This document shows, in pieces, positions 1-11,030 of a DNA stretch of 60,000 nucleotides (the stretch's first letter is position 1; the number at the start of each line of letters is the position of its first letter). The DNA lies in assembly GCA_949358305.1 (NCBI GenBank), contig OX442317.1:16250491-16310490 (forward strand). The letters are read 5' to 3'. Below the pieces are notes generated by a model, which did not search any database, had not been told where the DNA came from, and saw only the letters and a program-made list of their open reading frames with translations. The stretch is from Strigamia acuminata. Lineage: Eukaryota; Arthropoda; Chilopoda; Geophilomorpha; Linotaeniidae. The position numbers and the translations under genes were made by a program.

Positions 1-3000
1 GCGTAGAATAAGACGATATCGTCCACGTAGACTAACATAACGGCCGAATGTCCAAATGCGTAAACGCAATTACAAGCGGGAAATTTCTGGAATCCGAGGT
101 CGGTTAACGTCTCGTTGAGCTTCTGGTACCACATGCGCCCCGACTGGTGAAGACCATAAAGTGACTTGGTTAACAACCAGACAATGTCGGGTGAGGTGCA
201 TGTGGCGCCGGCGGGAATCCGCATGTAAATTTCGTGGTCGAGGTCGCCGTAAAGGTAGGCACACTTGACGTCGAGGTGGAGATCCCTCCATCCTAGTAAA
301 ACGACTAGGAGGCAGAAAAAGAATCGGATGAGCACGAAGTTAACCACCGGACTAAAAACTTCATCGAAATCAACGCCCATTGTTTGGCGGAAACCTTGTG
401 CGACAAGTCGAGCACGGTAGCGGTGAATTTTCCCGGTGGCATCCGATTTCAACCGAAAAATCCATTTACACCCGAGGATTGTCTTGTCCGGGGGTCGTGG
501 AACTTCCTTATAAACTTCGCGTTCCTTGAAAGTTGTGAGCTCCTCATCGATTGCCTCAGTCCACTTCGGTGCCTCGGGTAGCTTGACTGCTTCGGCGTAC
601 GTGGACGGCTCTCGAAAACACATAAGAACGCGATGAACAGGTTGCTCGTCCTGCAATTGATGTTCGAGGTTGCCGAAAAAGAAAATGTCCTCTTCATACG
701 GAAGTTGGTGAGCGACGCAATATCTTTCGATGTCCCCTCTCGACCTTAAGCGGACACCGTGCTCCGGATAGTAATAAACGTCGACCTTGATTTTGCCAGG
801 CGCTTGTTCTTTCCGGAGATGCTCTTCCCTCCTCCATCCGCTGAAGGGCGTATCTCCACCAATAAAACGATAGGGGCAGTGAAGAGCGCGTAACGGAGCG
901 AGGGGCGGTGCAGGCGTTGCAGCGGCCGCTGGTAAGGCGGCTGCCTTATCGAGTAGATCATCGAGGAGATTATCAAGTGGATCATCTTCGGTGTCGTGCT
1001 CAGAATCACGTTCGGGATAGCGTTCGAAAAACTGTTCGATATCGTGATCAACGTCGAGTTCACTATCGCTGGCCTCAGGGGTGTGAGGTTGACGAGCCAA
1101 AGCATCGGGACGTAATCTCCTCCGAGGACGGTAAAGCGGAAGTGGTGGGTCAGGCGTGACGTCCAAACCGATGTCCTCCGGTACATCGTCCGCAAACAGA
1201 ATAGGAGGAGGCAATTCATCAGCAATGTCCTCTTCGACCTCCTCAAGGACGGAGCGATATGAAGCGACTGATGAAGCGCTTGACGGAGCCCGATGGCGGA
1301 ATTCATCATCGTCATTAGACGATTCATCGTCGGAATCACGACGTCGACGTGACCAGGGAACGGACGGAAAAGCACCATCGTCAAAAGTGACACGGGACGG
1401 TGTAGTGACGTGAGAAGGCTCCTCCATGAATGGAGCATTTTCGTAGGGATCCGGAACGTAAAATGGCGAGCGTTTGAAATTCTGGCGTTCATCGATTTGA
1501 ACGTGAACGGATTCCGTGACGGTGTTCGTAGCCGGATTCCAAACTCGATAACCGCGAGTATTGGAGGCGTAACCGACGAGAAATCCTTTCCACGCCCGTG
1601 GGTCCATTTTGTTGCGCCCGGGTGCGGTGAAATGCACCCAGCATTTAGAACCAATTTTTCGGAAATGTTTGACGGAGAGGGCACGCTGGCGCCACAACAC
1701 ATATGGGATTTCGTCGTTAAGTTTTGAATGCGGGCTGCGATTTTTAACGTACGAAAATGTCACAGCGAGTTCAGCCCAAAGTGTGTGCGGAAAACCGGTT
1801 TCGGAGGTAATAGAGCGAAGATAGTCGCCCATCGTCCGGTTTAGGCGTTCGGCGACCCCGTTCATTTGTGGGCTTCCGGGATTGGTCCGTTGTGCGACAA
1901 TGCCCTTGTCAGCGAGGTAACGGTCAAAAGTCTTAGAAATAAATTCCCCGCCGCGATCCGTGCGAATTGATTTGACGCGGGAATCCGTAATGCGTTCAAC
2001 GCGAGAAACAAAGTCTTTGAAAGTTGTGAAGACGTCGGATTTGCGTGCAATCGGAAAAATCAACGAATATCGGGTCGCGTCGTCAACAATGGAGAAGGCA
2101 TAATCAGCACCGCCAATCGAAGTCAGTCTTGACGGGCCCCAGACGTCCATGTGCAGCAACTCCAACGGTTTGGTCGTCGAAGGTGTGGGAATCGGTTTAT
2201 GCGAGGCGCGTGTGGACTTGGCAATGCGACATGAGTTGCAGGAAAGTTCTTGTCGAACCGCAGCCGGATCGAGTCCATAAACTTGGGAATTGTTCGCCAA
2301 AGTCCGCATGGCTTTGGTGTGGAGATGGCCCAACCTGGCATGCCATAATCCTGTGGCATCCGCAACGTTCGCAGTCGGCGTTATAACCTTTTTAGGAGGT
2401 GGGACTGCCTTAGTCGTGGCAACGGGAGGCGGAGGAGATGATAGGACGTTGGAATACATCCGGATCTGTTGTGGTTTAGATCCGGGAACAGGATTGGGGA
2501 TGATCGGGAAAGGAGAAGGCACGAGTAGGGTGTTGGAAGAGATAGGTAAGCGGAAGTCGGTCATTTCAACGTTTGATATTTTCTTCGACTTCTTTGAGGG
2601 CATCGCGGGAAAATCTTCTTCCTTCGTGATGAGAGTCATCGGCGCAGTAGTCGGAGGTGACGTTGGGATGGGCGGTGTACTCGAAACAGCAGTCGGCGAC
2701 GCAAATGGCGAAATTAGTCCATCTACGAAGTAAAGTCCTGACTTTTGCTTCGCCCGAAGAACACTTTGTTTGATATCCGTCCCATATGTATGCAACTCCG
2801 AATTGTAAATGTGTATGTGATGCCCACATTTATCAACTCGCGAAACCGAAATTAAATTAGCGCCGAAATCAGGTGCGTACAAAACATCGCGGAGAAGTAC
2901 GGTGCATTCACAGCCATCGATGAGTGACTTGACTGGAACATTCCCTTTTCCGGTAACTTTGGAGCTTCCTTGTCCCAATTCGATATTAAAAGGGACGACC

Positions 3001-3382
3001 TCAACAAAGTCCAAGAACCACGATTTAACGTGTGAAACGTGGTCGGTGGCGCCGCAATCGACAATCCATTCGTGAGACTGGAGGAAATGAACGGTGGGAA
3101 CCTGAATTGCGGGTGGTGCGGACAGGAGATATGCTGCATCTCGGCGCGGGCGTGAAGACTCGCGAAACTGTCCCTGTTGCTGTTGATTCGGGTTCGAATT
3201 CGGATTCGGGCCTTTATTTCGACGTCGACTCTTGCTGCGAGATCGTGTCTGAAGCGTAGCTACCGGCTGTTGCCCCGTTGTTTGCTTGCGAGGATGCTGG
3301 CACTTATTGGCGTAGTGTCCAAGCTCGTTGCAATTGAAGCAACGCACCTGCGCAAGCGGGCGCGGGGGTCGCGACTGGTTAC
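1..3382 (-). CDS. Copia element 1 gag-pol, from zinc knuckle to RT, no stop before window edge
   Basis: The frame whose codons begin at positions equal to 2 modulo 3 stays open wherever I translated it (1261-2160, 3301-3419 and shorter stretches elsewhere), and the rest was read without finding a stop. It encodes, in order, a CCHC zinc knuckle (CFNCNELGHYANKC, about 3305-3347), a protease site written DCGATDH (about 3040), the GAG-pre-integrase LWHARLGH motif, an integrase core (HMDVWGP near 2150, RTDRGGEF near 1955, NGVAERLNR near 1850), an acidic low-complexity linker (about 1000-1440) and copia RT (CKWIFRLK, ARLVAQGF, YGLHQSGRMW, YVDDIVLF at about 6-29). Cysteine in the protease D-x-G-A site, where Thr or Ser is usual, is odd but I am not certain it is inactivating. 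The 5' gag part is at 9289-9936. Confidence 0.85.
3378..3382. other. Target-site duplication GTTAC, left copy of element 2
   Basis: GTTAC directly precedes the TGTTGAATAG terminus of the left LTR and recurs at 9289-9293 directly after the right LTR. Five bases is the usual duplication for copia integrases. Confidence 0.93.
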
Positions 3383-3700
3383 TGTTGAATAGTGTTGCAA
3401 ACTTCTGCAAATAGTGACAAATGTAGTGGATTGGAAAAACACATCAGGTGAAAGAAAGAGACATCATGTTAACAGGTGAGAACCAAAACATCAAGTGATC
3501 TTTATTGATTGGTCACATGACCTCAATGCAAAAAGCGCCACCTGTAGGCAGCATACAGACACTGTATGTAAACAAACATTGCGATCACTCGCGTTGGCCA
3601 AACACATACACTAACACTTAGTTACATGATAATACGTAAAGATATATATACACACATGTTGTAAAAGTGATTGCTTACCAATATACATTATATCTTAACA
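3383..3700 (-). repeat. 3' LTR of element 2
   Basis: 318 bp, TG...CA termini, reads identical to 8971-9288. Lies at the 3' end of the minus-strand element. Confidence 0.95.
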
Positions 3701-3712
3701 TTCGGCCCCCCG
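3701..3712 (-). promoter_or_regulatory. Polypurine tract of element 2
   Basis: On the minus strand the run CGGGGGGCCGAA ends exactly at the 3' LTR, where plus-strand DNA priming occurs in LTR elements. The two C residues make it an imperfect tract. Confidence 0.6.
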
Positions 3713-3729
3713 TATTATCTCATTTCTTA

Positions 3730-6700
3730 TTAAGCCCGCAAAAAGCTCAAATCAACTAAGAAGCGATCGCAAAACTTTACCAAGTCAGCTTTGTCAACTG
3801 ACTTTGTAAAAATGTCGGCATGATTGGACTTTGTGCCTACGTGAACGATTAGAAGATTATCTCTTTTAACAAGTTCTCTTATAAAATGGTAACGGATGTC
3901 AATGTGCTTTGTTTTTCTATTCTCAACACAAGATTTTGTGAAGTCCACTGCTGATATGTTGTCGCACATGACATAATGAGAGAATCTTCCAGCCAATTCA
4001 GGGGATATTTCGTGCAGAACACGAACAATCCAAATATAGTCCTTAACAGTTTCTGTAAGGGCTACGTACTCCGCCTCCATTGTTGACAGTGTCACGTTCC
4101 GTTGTTTGAAGGTCCGCCAGTAGATGGGTGTGCTACCCAAAGTCACTAGTGTTCCTCCAACGGAAATTCGGTCGTCTCTGTTGTTCGCATAATCGGAGTC
4201 GCTGTATCCGATTACCTCGATCCGATCATTCGGGAACAACATTAATCCGTGGTTTCTTGTTGTTCTCAGATAACTGAGTAAGTCGAGTAGCGCAACCCAG
4301 TGGTCCCACCCTGGATTTGATTGAAATTGGCTCAGGATGTTCACTGCATAAGTCATGTCGGGCCTTGTTCTCGACGCGATGAATGCTAAACATCCAAGTA
4401 AACTTCTATATGGAATTCCTTCCATGACTTTGAATTCATCAATTGTGTCCGGACAATCTCGTTTCGTGAGAACAGTTGCTTTCGTCATCGGTTGAGATCG
4501 AATCTTCACATGTTCCAAGTGATTTTTGAACTTCAACAACACTTTGTTCACGTACGATCTTTGATGTAGAACCAATTGTTGTTTGTGCGAGTGAAATTCG
4601 ACTCCTAGCAACTTCTTCGTTTGTCCGAGAATCACTAAATCGAATTGCGTTCCAATCATGTTGAGTATTTTCATCGCATCTTCGTACTGCTTTCCGAAGA
4701 CAACGATATCGTCAACATAGACGATTAGATACGCAATGTCTCCGTATTTATAAACGCAATTGCACCAATTGACGTGTTCTAGTCCTAATTTCAATAAAGT
4801 CTCCTCCAGTTCTATTCCCCATTCTCTTCCAGACTGGTGCAAGCCATAGATGGCTCGGAGGAGCCTGCAGACATAGTTCTCCTTGCCTTCAATGATGAAA
4901 CCTTTTGGCTGGCGCATGTAGACTGTTTTATGCAATTTTGCATAAAGGTATGCACACTTGACGTCTGCCTGAATGTATGACCATTTGAGCATACAGACGA
5001 GTAGCGTGAACATAAAGCGCACGATTGAAAAGTCTACCACGGGTGAGAATGTCTCCTCATAGGATTCGCCGTAGACTTGGGAAAACCCTTGCGCGACAAG
5101 TCTCGCCTTATAACGTGCAATTTCTCCCTCTTCGTTCTGTTTGGTCGTATAAATCCATCTGCAACCCACTATCTTAGTGTTGGGCGGCGGTGGAACAAGT
5201 TCCCAAACCTCGCGCTCATGCATGGTGTCAATTTCATCGTTCATCGCTTGGCGCCATTCATCCTTTTCGGGTAAAGTCGCAATTTCCTCATAACGTACGG
5301 GTACGTGGACCTCTAGATGATTGGCTTCGAAGTTGATATTGATATCGTCAAAGTCCACGTCAAGACTATCTGTCGTCGTGTTTGATTCTGAGGGCTTTTT
5401 CTTTCTTTTGTCCTCAAACAGATGCTCTGGTACGCGAAGATTGTGGTCAGTACAGTAACGCTTCACCTCGGGTATCGAGCGTAACTTGGGTTTGTCGTAG
5501 CCCTCGATTGTGTACTCGACATCCCTTTGTCCAGTCGGTCTGACTTTCTCCGTTTTCTTCCAAACTAGTGCAGGAATAGTTGGAACTGGATTCAAAAGTC
5601 CTTGTCCGGGTTGTGGTAAAGTGCCCTGCAACTTCACTTCTGGTAAATTATGACGCAACTTGTCATCTGGCAGTCTAAATTTCAATTTAACTGGGGGCAA
5701 TTCCAGTTGTGGATCTTCCTTCTTCTTAACTGGTACTGGCGGGGGTAGCGGCGGCCTGACATCTTCATCCGAATAATATTGGCGCTCATTGTCAATGTCC
5801 AAATTGTCGTCCAAATTATCGATGTATGTCGTGTATTTTTCTGGTAGGCCCAGCACGCCTTCAACACCGCGCCTGCTCTCTACGAACTTTACGTCGTTGG
5901 TTTCAATTACTTTGGAAAACTCCGGCAGCCACACTCTATATCCTTTCGTGATTCTTGAATACCCGAGCATAATGCCATGCAGACTCTTGTTGTCGATTTT
6001 GCCATCTCGAATTCTTTTCTGCACAAAGCATAAGCTCCCGAATTTTCTCAAATGTCTAAGTGATGGTTTCCGTCCGTAATACAATTCCATCGGCGTCTTG
6101 TCCGAATTCAGCTTTGCGATCCTGTTCCTGAGATAGTTGAAAGTCAGGATGGCCTCTCCCCAGAATCGATGTTCCAAGCCGGCATCGTACACAAGCGCTC
6201 GCATTCCATTTGCTAATGTCTGGTTGAGTCTCTCGGAAACGCCATTTTGGACTGGAGTGTACGCGTTAGTCCTCTCGTGGGCGATTCCTAGTCCTTGGAG
6301 GTACTCTCCAAACTTGTTTGAGCAGAACTCCATCCCGTTATCTGTACGAATTGCGAGAACCAATTTCCCAAGCAATCGTTCTATTCGTTTCACGTGTTTT
6401 TGGAAAATGTCAAATACTTCGTCCTTCTTCTTCATTAAGTACACTGTCGAATAACGAGAGAAGTCATCCGTGATAGTTAAGAAGTATATGTTTCCCGAGA
6501 GTGTTGGTGTACTAAATGCTCCACACACATCCATGTGTAGCAATTGGAGTGGCTCTGTCGATCTAATTCCTGGCAACGACTTATGAGGAATCGCCTTCTT
6601 CTTGGCCAATGTGCAAACGTCGCATTGTGTAATTGGCACGTCCAAAATTGGCAACCCAATTACTGCACCTCCTTTGCTCATTGCTTGGACGCTTGGAAAA

Positions 6701-8199
6701 TAGATGTGTCCGAGCCGCTCATGCCAGAGTCTTGCTTCCTCAGGATTAGACGCACTCTTCGTTGTACTTTGTGTTGAAATAGTTAGCTCTTGTCTCTTCT
6801 GTTCACCAACATTCGCTTTGTTATTCGCTTTCTGTCTTAGTTTTTCAAAGTCGGGCTTCTGGTCGCTCAGTTTGATATAATATAGACGATCCTTTTTCAC
6901 GCCTTCCATCAGTTGTCTCTTCCACTGAGGATCGTATATCTTGACCAGTCCCGAGCCAACGGCGACTTTGCATCGTGCTTCGTCGATGCACGGTCCCGAC
7001 AACAAATTTCGTCGCATGTCCGGCGCATAATAAACTTTCTTCAGTGTGATTGGAATTGTCTCACTTCCAACTAAACACATCACGCAAACGTCCCCGACGC
7101 CTTGGATTTGAATCAAAGTTTTCTTATCCGCTTGACTTATCGTCCCTGTGGTTTCCTTGAAGTTGAAGAACTGGTTCCTATCTTTACAAAAATGTTCAGT
7201 GGCCCCGGTGTCGTAGATCCAACAGTTGTTGGCTGCGCTGCACTGTAACATCTCTTCCTCGCTCAACTCGGTGAGAAAACCGACATCGAACATGTTTGTG
7301 TCCAATTCTTCCGCTGTATTCGTGTTTTGACTGTTGTTTGACGGTAATTGTGCTGTGCAATCCCTCGCCCAGTGCCCTGGTTGATTGCACCGAAAACACG
7401 GCCCCCGTGGTGATGATCCGGTCGCATTTCCTCGGAAATTCCGCGAATTTTTGCCGCCTCGATAATTCGATTTGCCGCCCCTTTGTCCGCCTCGGTTGTT
7501 TTGGCTGCTATTCCCTTGCTGTTGTTGGGATTTAGACGAATTATCATCGCTCCTTGTGCTTGTTCCCATGTTGAAAGCGTCCGTAATTGGCGCTTGGCCC
7601 GAATCTCTGCGTTGTTGCGCGAGTCTGCCCTCCTCGGCGACCAATTCCGCTTCAACCTTTTCCAGTGTGAAATCCTTATCGTCCCATCGATAAATACTCT
7701 GCACAATTGACTGGTATTCTTGTGGCAGGTATCGGATGAGCTGGAATGCCTGATACAAATTGTCCAAATCGTGTTTGACGTCGGCTAATCGCTTCGCCGC
7801 ATTGCGTATCTTCGCCGCGAATACGCCGATCGTCTCCGTCGCTGGGTCGTACTTCAGATTGAAGAATTCGTCCAACAGACGTATTATTCTCGCCCTCGAG
7901 ACCGGTTCGAAGTTTGTCTTAAGCGTGTCCCACGCTGTTTTCGCGTCCTCGGTCCCGCTGAGCAATTCGTGGTATTGCTCCTCAATGGCGTAGTAGATTA
8001 GGCTGAAAGCCCGCCCCTTTCGCAGTTGAAAGTCCGAGCGATCTCGCCAAGACGCTCCCGGTGCCAGGGCTTCTTGTGTTCCATCGGTGAAGGCCCAACA
8101 TCCGTGGTGCATCAACAGCACTTTGATTTGCTGTTTCCACGTATCATAGTTCGTCCTATTCAAAAGTGTAATCTTCCGGTCGAGTTTTTCCGTGTCCAT
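3730..8199 (-). CDS. Copia gag-pol polyprotein, element 2, intact
   Basis: One open frame of 1,518 codons runs from 8286; I place the start at 8199 because copia Gag homologues begin just before the LNRTNYDTWK motif, leaving about 1,489 residues. Numbering from 8286: Gag; CCHC knuckle CFRCNQPGHWARDC (297-310); protease YDTGATEHF (358-366); GAG-pre-integrase WHERLGH with the CDVC pair forming the HHCC zinc site (521-558); integrase catalytic Asp586, Asp649 and Glu685, the last two with 35 residues between them; RT from about 1010, with YVDD at about 1187; RNase H (YSDSDYA, STMEAEYVAL) from about 1370. All catalytic residues looked for are present. The Gag-Pol fusion without frameshift or stop is normal for many copia elements, which adjust the Gag ratio by splicing. 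Confidence 0.95.
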   Translation of the reverse strand: MDTEKLDRKITLLNRTNYDTWKQQIKVLLMHHGCWAFTDGTQEALAPGASWRDRSDFQLRKGRAFSLIYYAIEEQYHELLSGTEDAKTAWDTLKTNFEPVSRARIIRLLDEFFNLKYDPATETIGVFAAKIRNAAKRLADVKHDLDNLYQAFQLIRYLPQEYQSIVQSIYRWDDKDFTLEKVEAELVAEEGRLAQQRRDSGQAPITDAFNMGTSTRSDDNSSKSQQQQGNSSQNNRGGQRGGKSNYRGGKNSRNFRGNATGSSPRGPCFRCNQPGHWARDCTAQLPSNNSQNTNTAEELDTNMFDVGFLTELSEEEMLQCSAANNCWIYDTGATEHFCKDRNQFFNFKETTGTISQADKKTLIQIQGVGDVCVMCLVGSETIPITLKKVYYAPDMRRNLLSGPCIDEARCKVAVGSGLVKIYDPQWKRQLMEGVKKDRLYYIKLSDQKPDFEKLRQKANNKANVGEQKRQELTISTQSTTKSASNPEEARLWHERLGHIYFPSVQAMSKGGAVIGLPILDVPITQCDVCTLAKKKAIPHKSLPGIRSTEPLQLLHMDVCGAFSTPTLSGNIYFLTITDDFSRYSTVYLMKKKDEVFDIFQKHVKRIERLLGKLVLAIRTDNGMEFCSNKFGEYLQGLGIAHERTNAYTPVQNGVSERLNQTLANGMRALVYDAGLEHRFWGEAILTFNYLRNRIAKLNSDKTPMELYYGRKPSLRHLRKFGSLCFVQKRIRDGKIDNKSLHGIMLGYSRITKGYRVWLPEFSKVIETNDVKFVESRRGVEGVLGLPEKYTTYIDNLDDNLDIDNERQYYSDEDVRPPLPPPVPVKKKEDPQLELPPVKLKFRLPDDKLRHNLPEVKLQGTLPQPGQGLLNPVPTIPALVWKKTEKVRPTGQRDVEYTIEGYDKPKLRSIPEVKRYCTDHNLRVPEHLFEDKRKKKPSESNTTTDSLDVDFDDININFEANHLEVHVPVRYEEIATLPEKDEWRQAMNDEIDTMHEREVWELVPPPPNTKIVGCRWIYTTKQNEEGEIARYKARLVAQGFSQVYGESYEETFSPVVDFSIVRFMFTLLVCMLKWSYIQADVKCAYLYAKLHKTVYMRQPKGFIIEGKENYVCRLLRAIYGLHQSGREWGIELEETLLKLGLEHVNWCNCVYKYGDIAYLIVYVDDIVVFGKQYEDAMKILNMIGTQFDLVILGQTKKLLGVEFHSHKQQLVLHQRSYVNKVLLKFKNHLEHVKIRSQPMTKATVLTKRDCPDTIDEFKVMEGIPYRSLLGCLAFIASRTRPDMTYAVNILSQFQSNPGWDHWVALLDLLSYLRTTRNHGLMLFPNDRIEVIGYSDSDYANNRDDRISVGGTLVTLGSTPIYWRTFKQRNVTLSTMEAEYVALTETVKDYIWIVRVLHEISPELAGRFSHYVMCDNISAVDFTKSCVENRKTKHIDIRYHFIRELVKRDNLLIVHVGTKSNHADIFTKSVDKADLVKFCDRFLVDLSFLRA

Positions 8200-8958
8200 T
8201 GTGAATTTAGTGTCCAACACACCAGAAACACAGCAAAAACACACACAAGATTGCTCAAAAACACTTTGAAATACTGGTAATCGCAACTGGGTGCAGTGTT
8301 GCGATGTTAGTTCGCTCTTAATACTATGTTAGTGTATCCTAGTAACAACACTAAGCTAATAATGGTATTCGAAAATAATAACGAAATAAACGAAATAAAT
8401 TGTTCATCTGTGATGTCTTCCTGCTGCAGATTCACCACTTGTATTGTGTCGACAGCTTCGAATCACACTTCACGTGTGGTTGAGAAAAATCGTCGTATTG
8501 TTGATTTTTCCTCGTTTTTCCGTCTCTCGTCTCGAAAAAAAACCAGTTCCTTCGAGAATCTTCTCGTTTTTGGCAATTCCCTGCTCGTTCACACTTCCCG
8601 TGTGGTTGTCGAGCGTCGTCGTCCTCGCGTATTCGTCGTCGAGTTGTTTTCTCGGCGAAAATTAACGCCACGTCGACGTTACGTATCGCGCCTCGCGATA
8701 TTCGGAAAATCGTCCGAAAATGGCCAAAATAAACGTATTAAATAAATGTTCTATAATGTTCGAACCCAATTAATGATCCTGCATCGCTTGATGGCCAGTA
8801 ATCGCTTGTAGAACCATGGATCCTTGGCATCAGCACAGGTTGCTTCCATTCCTCATGGACGCCGCCATCTTGGATTTTGAGAAAAACGCCCACTTTTTCA
8901 CCTGTGGTTGACTTGAGGTATTTCTCTTCACTCTGCCTGGTTTTCCCACGTTGTTTGT
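8200..8958 (-). other. Leader of element 2 between primer site and gag
   Basis: About 0.76 kb without a credible gene. It contains two related segments with TCACACTTC followed by CGTGTGGTTG (near 8466 and 8590), each able to fold through CACA and TGTG. Confidence 0.6.
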
Positions 8959-8969
8959 GGCCCATAACC
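8959..8969 (-). promoter_or_regulatory. Primer-binding site of element 2 (initiator tRNA-Met anticodon arm)
   Basis: Directly after the 5' LTR the minus strand reads GGTTATGGGCC, the complement of GGCCCATAACC in the anticodon arm of animal initiator tRNA(Met). Copia-type elements are known to prime from an internal half-tRNA of this kind. Confidence 0.8.
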
Positions 8970-8970
8970 T

Positions 8971-9288
8971 TGTTGAATAGTGTTGCAAACTTCTGCAAAT
9001 AGTGACAAATGTAGTGGATTGGAAAAACACATCAGGTGAAAGAAAGAGACATCATGTTAACAGGTGAGAACCAAAACATCAAGTGATCTTTATTGATTGG
9101 TCACATGACCTCAATGCAAAAAGCGCCACCTGTAGGCAGCATACAGACACTGTATGTAAACAAACATTGCGATCACTCGCGTTGGCCAAACACATACACT
9201 AACACTTAGTTACATGATAATACGTAAAGATATATATACACACATGTTGTAAAAGTGATTGCTTACCAATATACATTATATCTTAACA
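8971..9288 (-). repeat. 5' LTR of element 2
   Basis: 318 bp, reads identical to the left LTR, followed by the GTTAC duplicate at 9289-9293. It should hold the element promoter. Confidence 0.95.
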
Positions 9289-9936
9289 GTTACGTCCTTG
9301 TCGCCCAGTAGCATAAGCGGAGGAATTACCGGAGTTTCGGTTTGAATGCGACTTTAATCGGAGATATTCCGACAACAACTGATCGGAGACTTTAGCCGGG
9401 GTAAACTCTGCCAGCGGCCAATGGTAAATGGCAAAAGTCGCCTGGTCGTATTCGTCCGGAAGAAAGTCTAAATACTGGTACGCGTGATGTCGAGGGAGGA
9501 TGTCTTCACTGACGTCGTGGAGTTGGCGGACCATGAGGTCGACGCGGCTAAGGAAATCGGCCATTTCCTCGCCGGGCTCCAACTTGAGCTGCAGGAACTC
9601 ACGGCGCATCGCCGCTTGGCGGGCGAGAGAGCTGGGGGCGTAAATCTTGGCCAAAATGTCCCACGCCTGTTTCGGAGTGGTGCAACCGTCGAGGGCCGAC
9701 TGTTTGGCCTGCGAGACGTGGCAATAAATGGTCCCCAGCGCTCGGGCTTTCCGACGTTGCCATTTTCGCCAAACGTCTTCATCGACGTTGGCTTTCACTA
9801 GTTCCTCCGTTTCGGTGACGTGGTGCCATACGCCGTCGGACATCAATAGCATTTTAATTGCACGGTGCCAGTGTTCGTAATTGCCGGTCACGAGAATCGG
9901 CACGTGGCCTGACGACTGGTCGGTGGCCTTTTTCAT
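9289..9936 (-). CDS. Copia element 1 gag, N-terminal part, cut by element 2
   Basis: Open frame from 10014 to the insertion; I choose the Met at 9936 because copia Gag starts shortly before the GNYEHWHRAIKMLLMSDGVW block. It shows typical copia Gag features: CTTPKQAWDILAKIY, LARQAAMRREFLQLKL and YLDFLPDEYDQA. The frame runs to the codon for Asn at the duplication; the next codons in the original gene are at 3377 and below (QSRPPR, then the zinc knuckle). Without the 5,906-bp insert plus one duplicate the reading frame is continuous, so element 1 was coding when element 2 landed. Confidence 0.85.
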
Positions 9937-10468
9937 GATTGCACGGAGAAAAATGCGTAGAAATGGGAAATTGACGCACAATCGACGCACAATCGACGCA
10001 CAAACAAAGCACAAATCACGATGCGAAGCACTTTACGTAGCACTGTCAAAGCGGAAACCAAGAATGGGCGATTCCTTCTGAAGGAATCAAATAGCTTTCG
10101 GTTGCCAGTCTGAGAGGGTCCGTTCGACTACCTGGAGCCGCGGGAAACCTCACTTGTACCACGACAAGCACAACCGAAAAATACAACGGCGCTTGCCCGG
10201 ATTCGGACGAAGGGCGCCGAGGATTCTAATTGTCCCACACCAAAATCCCCACTTAAAATTAACAAAGGTAAATCGACTCTGAAAGGCAAAATAAGGCGAA
10301 ATTGACGAATCAGTCGCGGTGCACGTCGTGTAGACGTCGTCGCATGTCGAAAATCGGTGCAATTCGTCGAAAAACCTGAAAATATAGAAAATTTCCGCAA
10401 AATTCGCGAAAAAATCGCGAAAATTGTGGAAAATTAAGGAAAAAACGAGGTCCTGGTGGCTTTCCAGG
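9937..10468 (-). other. Leader of element 1
   Basis: About 0.5 kb between primer site and gag with no supported gene. A near-perfect hairpin, GATTCCTTC facing GAAGGAATC, lies at 10071-10089. Confidence 0.6.
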
Positions 10469-10480
10469 CCTCTGCTACCA
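10469..10480 (-). promoter_or_regulatory. Primer-binding site of element 1 (3' end of initiator tRNA-Met)
   Basis: Two bases from the LTR, the minus strand reads TGGTAGCAGAGG, complementary to the CCTCTGCTACCA 3' end of animal initiator tRNA(Met). Same primer as element 5, different region from element 2. Confidence 0.8.
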
Positions 10481-10482
10481 AT

Positions 10483-11030
10483 TGTGGTGCAGTGGAAGGC
10501 ACTTAGAGTGCAGAAAACGTGTGAAAAACACACCGCACGTTGATTACCGTGCGTGGATATGCGTACGAGTATGTACGCATGAAAAACGATGTGTTTGGTC
10601 CCCAAACACAATGGCATGCACTTATATCTAACGTGCAACCAAGAACTAGCAATGATTAACAAAAATATCACACATTTAATAACTAAAACTTACGAAATAT
10701 GTCCTTTTGGCAAGGAGAAAATACAACAAGCACACGGATCGTGTGCGCGGCCATTTTCGGTATCCCAGAGACATCTGGTGGCCGAATAAGGAAATAATGA
10801 ACAAAAGATACACTCAGAATAGAGAATGCATGATGCCAAATGTATAAGATACATCTAAGCAGCATCATGCATTCCCTTTACAACGAAACTAAGGGAAAAC
10901 ATAAGGAACAACACTAAATAATCCAGGAAATGCTACATAAATGAAAATAAGAGATCCGAATGTCTAAATAGCGTCATTACGCATCGAAAACATGTTAAAT
11001 AAAGGTCCGAAGTGGTTTCAAGGACCAACA
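10483..11030 (-). repeat. 5' LTR of element 1 (inferred ends)
   Basis: On the minus strand it starts TGTTGGTCCTTG at 11030 and ends CACCACA at 10483, two bases before the primer site. It carries an inverted segment around GCATGATGC (10826-10872). The partner LTR is outside the window, so the boundaries rest on TG...CA termini, the primer site and the abrupt start of element 3 gag at 11031. Confidence 0.65.

Larger units (their letters stand above)
3383..9288 (-). mobile_element. Intact copia element 2 (5,906 bp) with identical LTRs
   Basis: Complete minus-strand Ty1/copia element: two 318-bp LTRs starting TGTTGAATAG and ending TCTTAACA, a primer site next to the 5' LTR, one uninterrupted gag-pol frame, a purine tract next to the 3' LTR and 5-bp duplications GTTAC on both sides. 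I read the two LTRs side by side and saw no difference, which implies a very recent insertion. It lies inside gag of element 1. Nothing in the sequence argues against activity. Confidence 0.95.
1..11030 (-). mobile_element. Copia element 1, interrupted by element 2, truncated by window edge
   Basis: A Ty1/copia LTR retrotransposon on the minus strand. Its parts in transcription order are the 5' LTR (10483-11030), an initiator-tRNA(Met) primer site (10469-10480), a leader, gag from about 9936, then gag-pol continuing at 3382 down to position 1, where the reverse transcriptase YVDD motif is just reached. The gap between 3383 and 9288 is element 2. RNase H and the 3' LTR lie left of the window. 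Its right LTR end abuts gag of element 3 in mid-domain, so it probably inserted there. That would be proved by finding the other LTR and the 5-base duplicate GATTC to the left. Confidence 0.85.

Noticed and set aside
746-1702. 318-codon minus ORF
   Set aside because: It overlaps the copia pol linker in another frame; the pol frame has the conserved domains.
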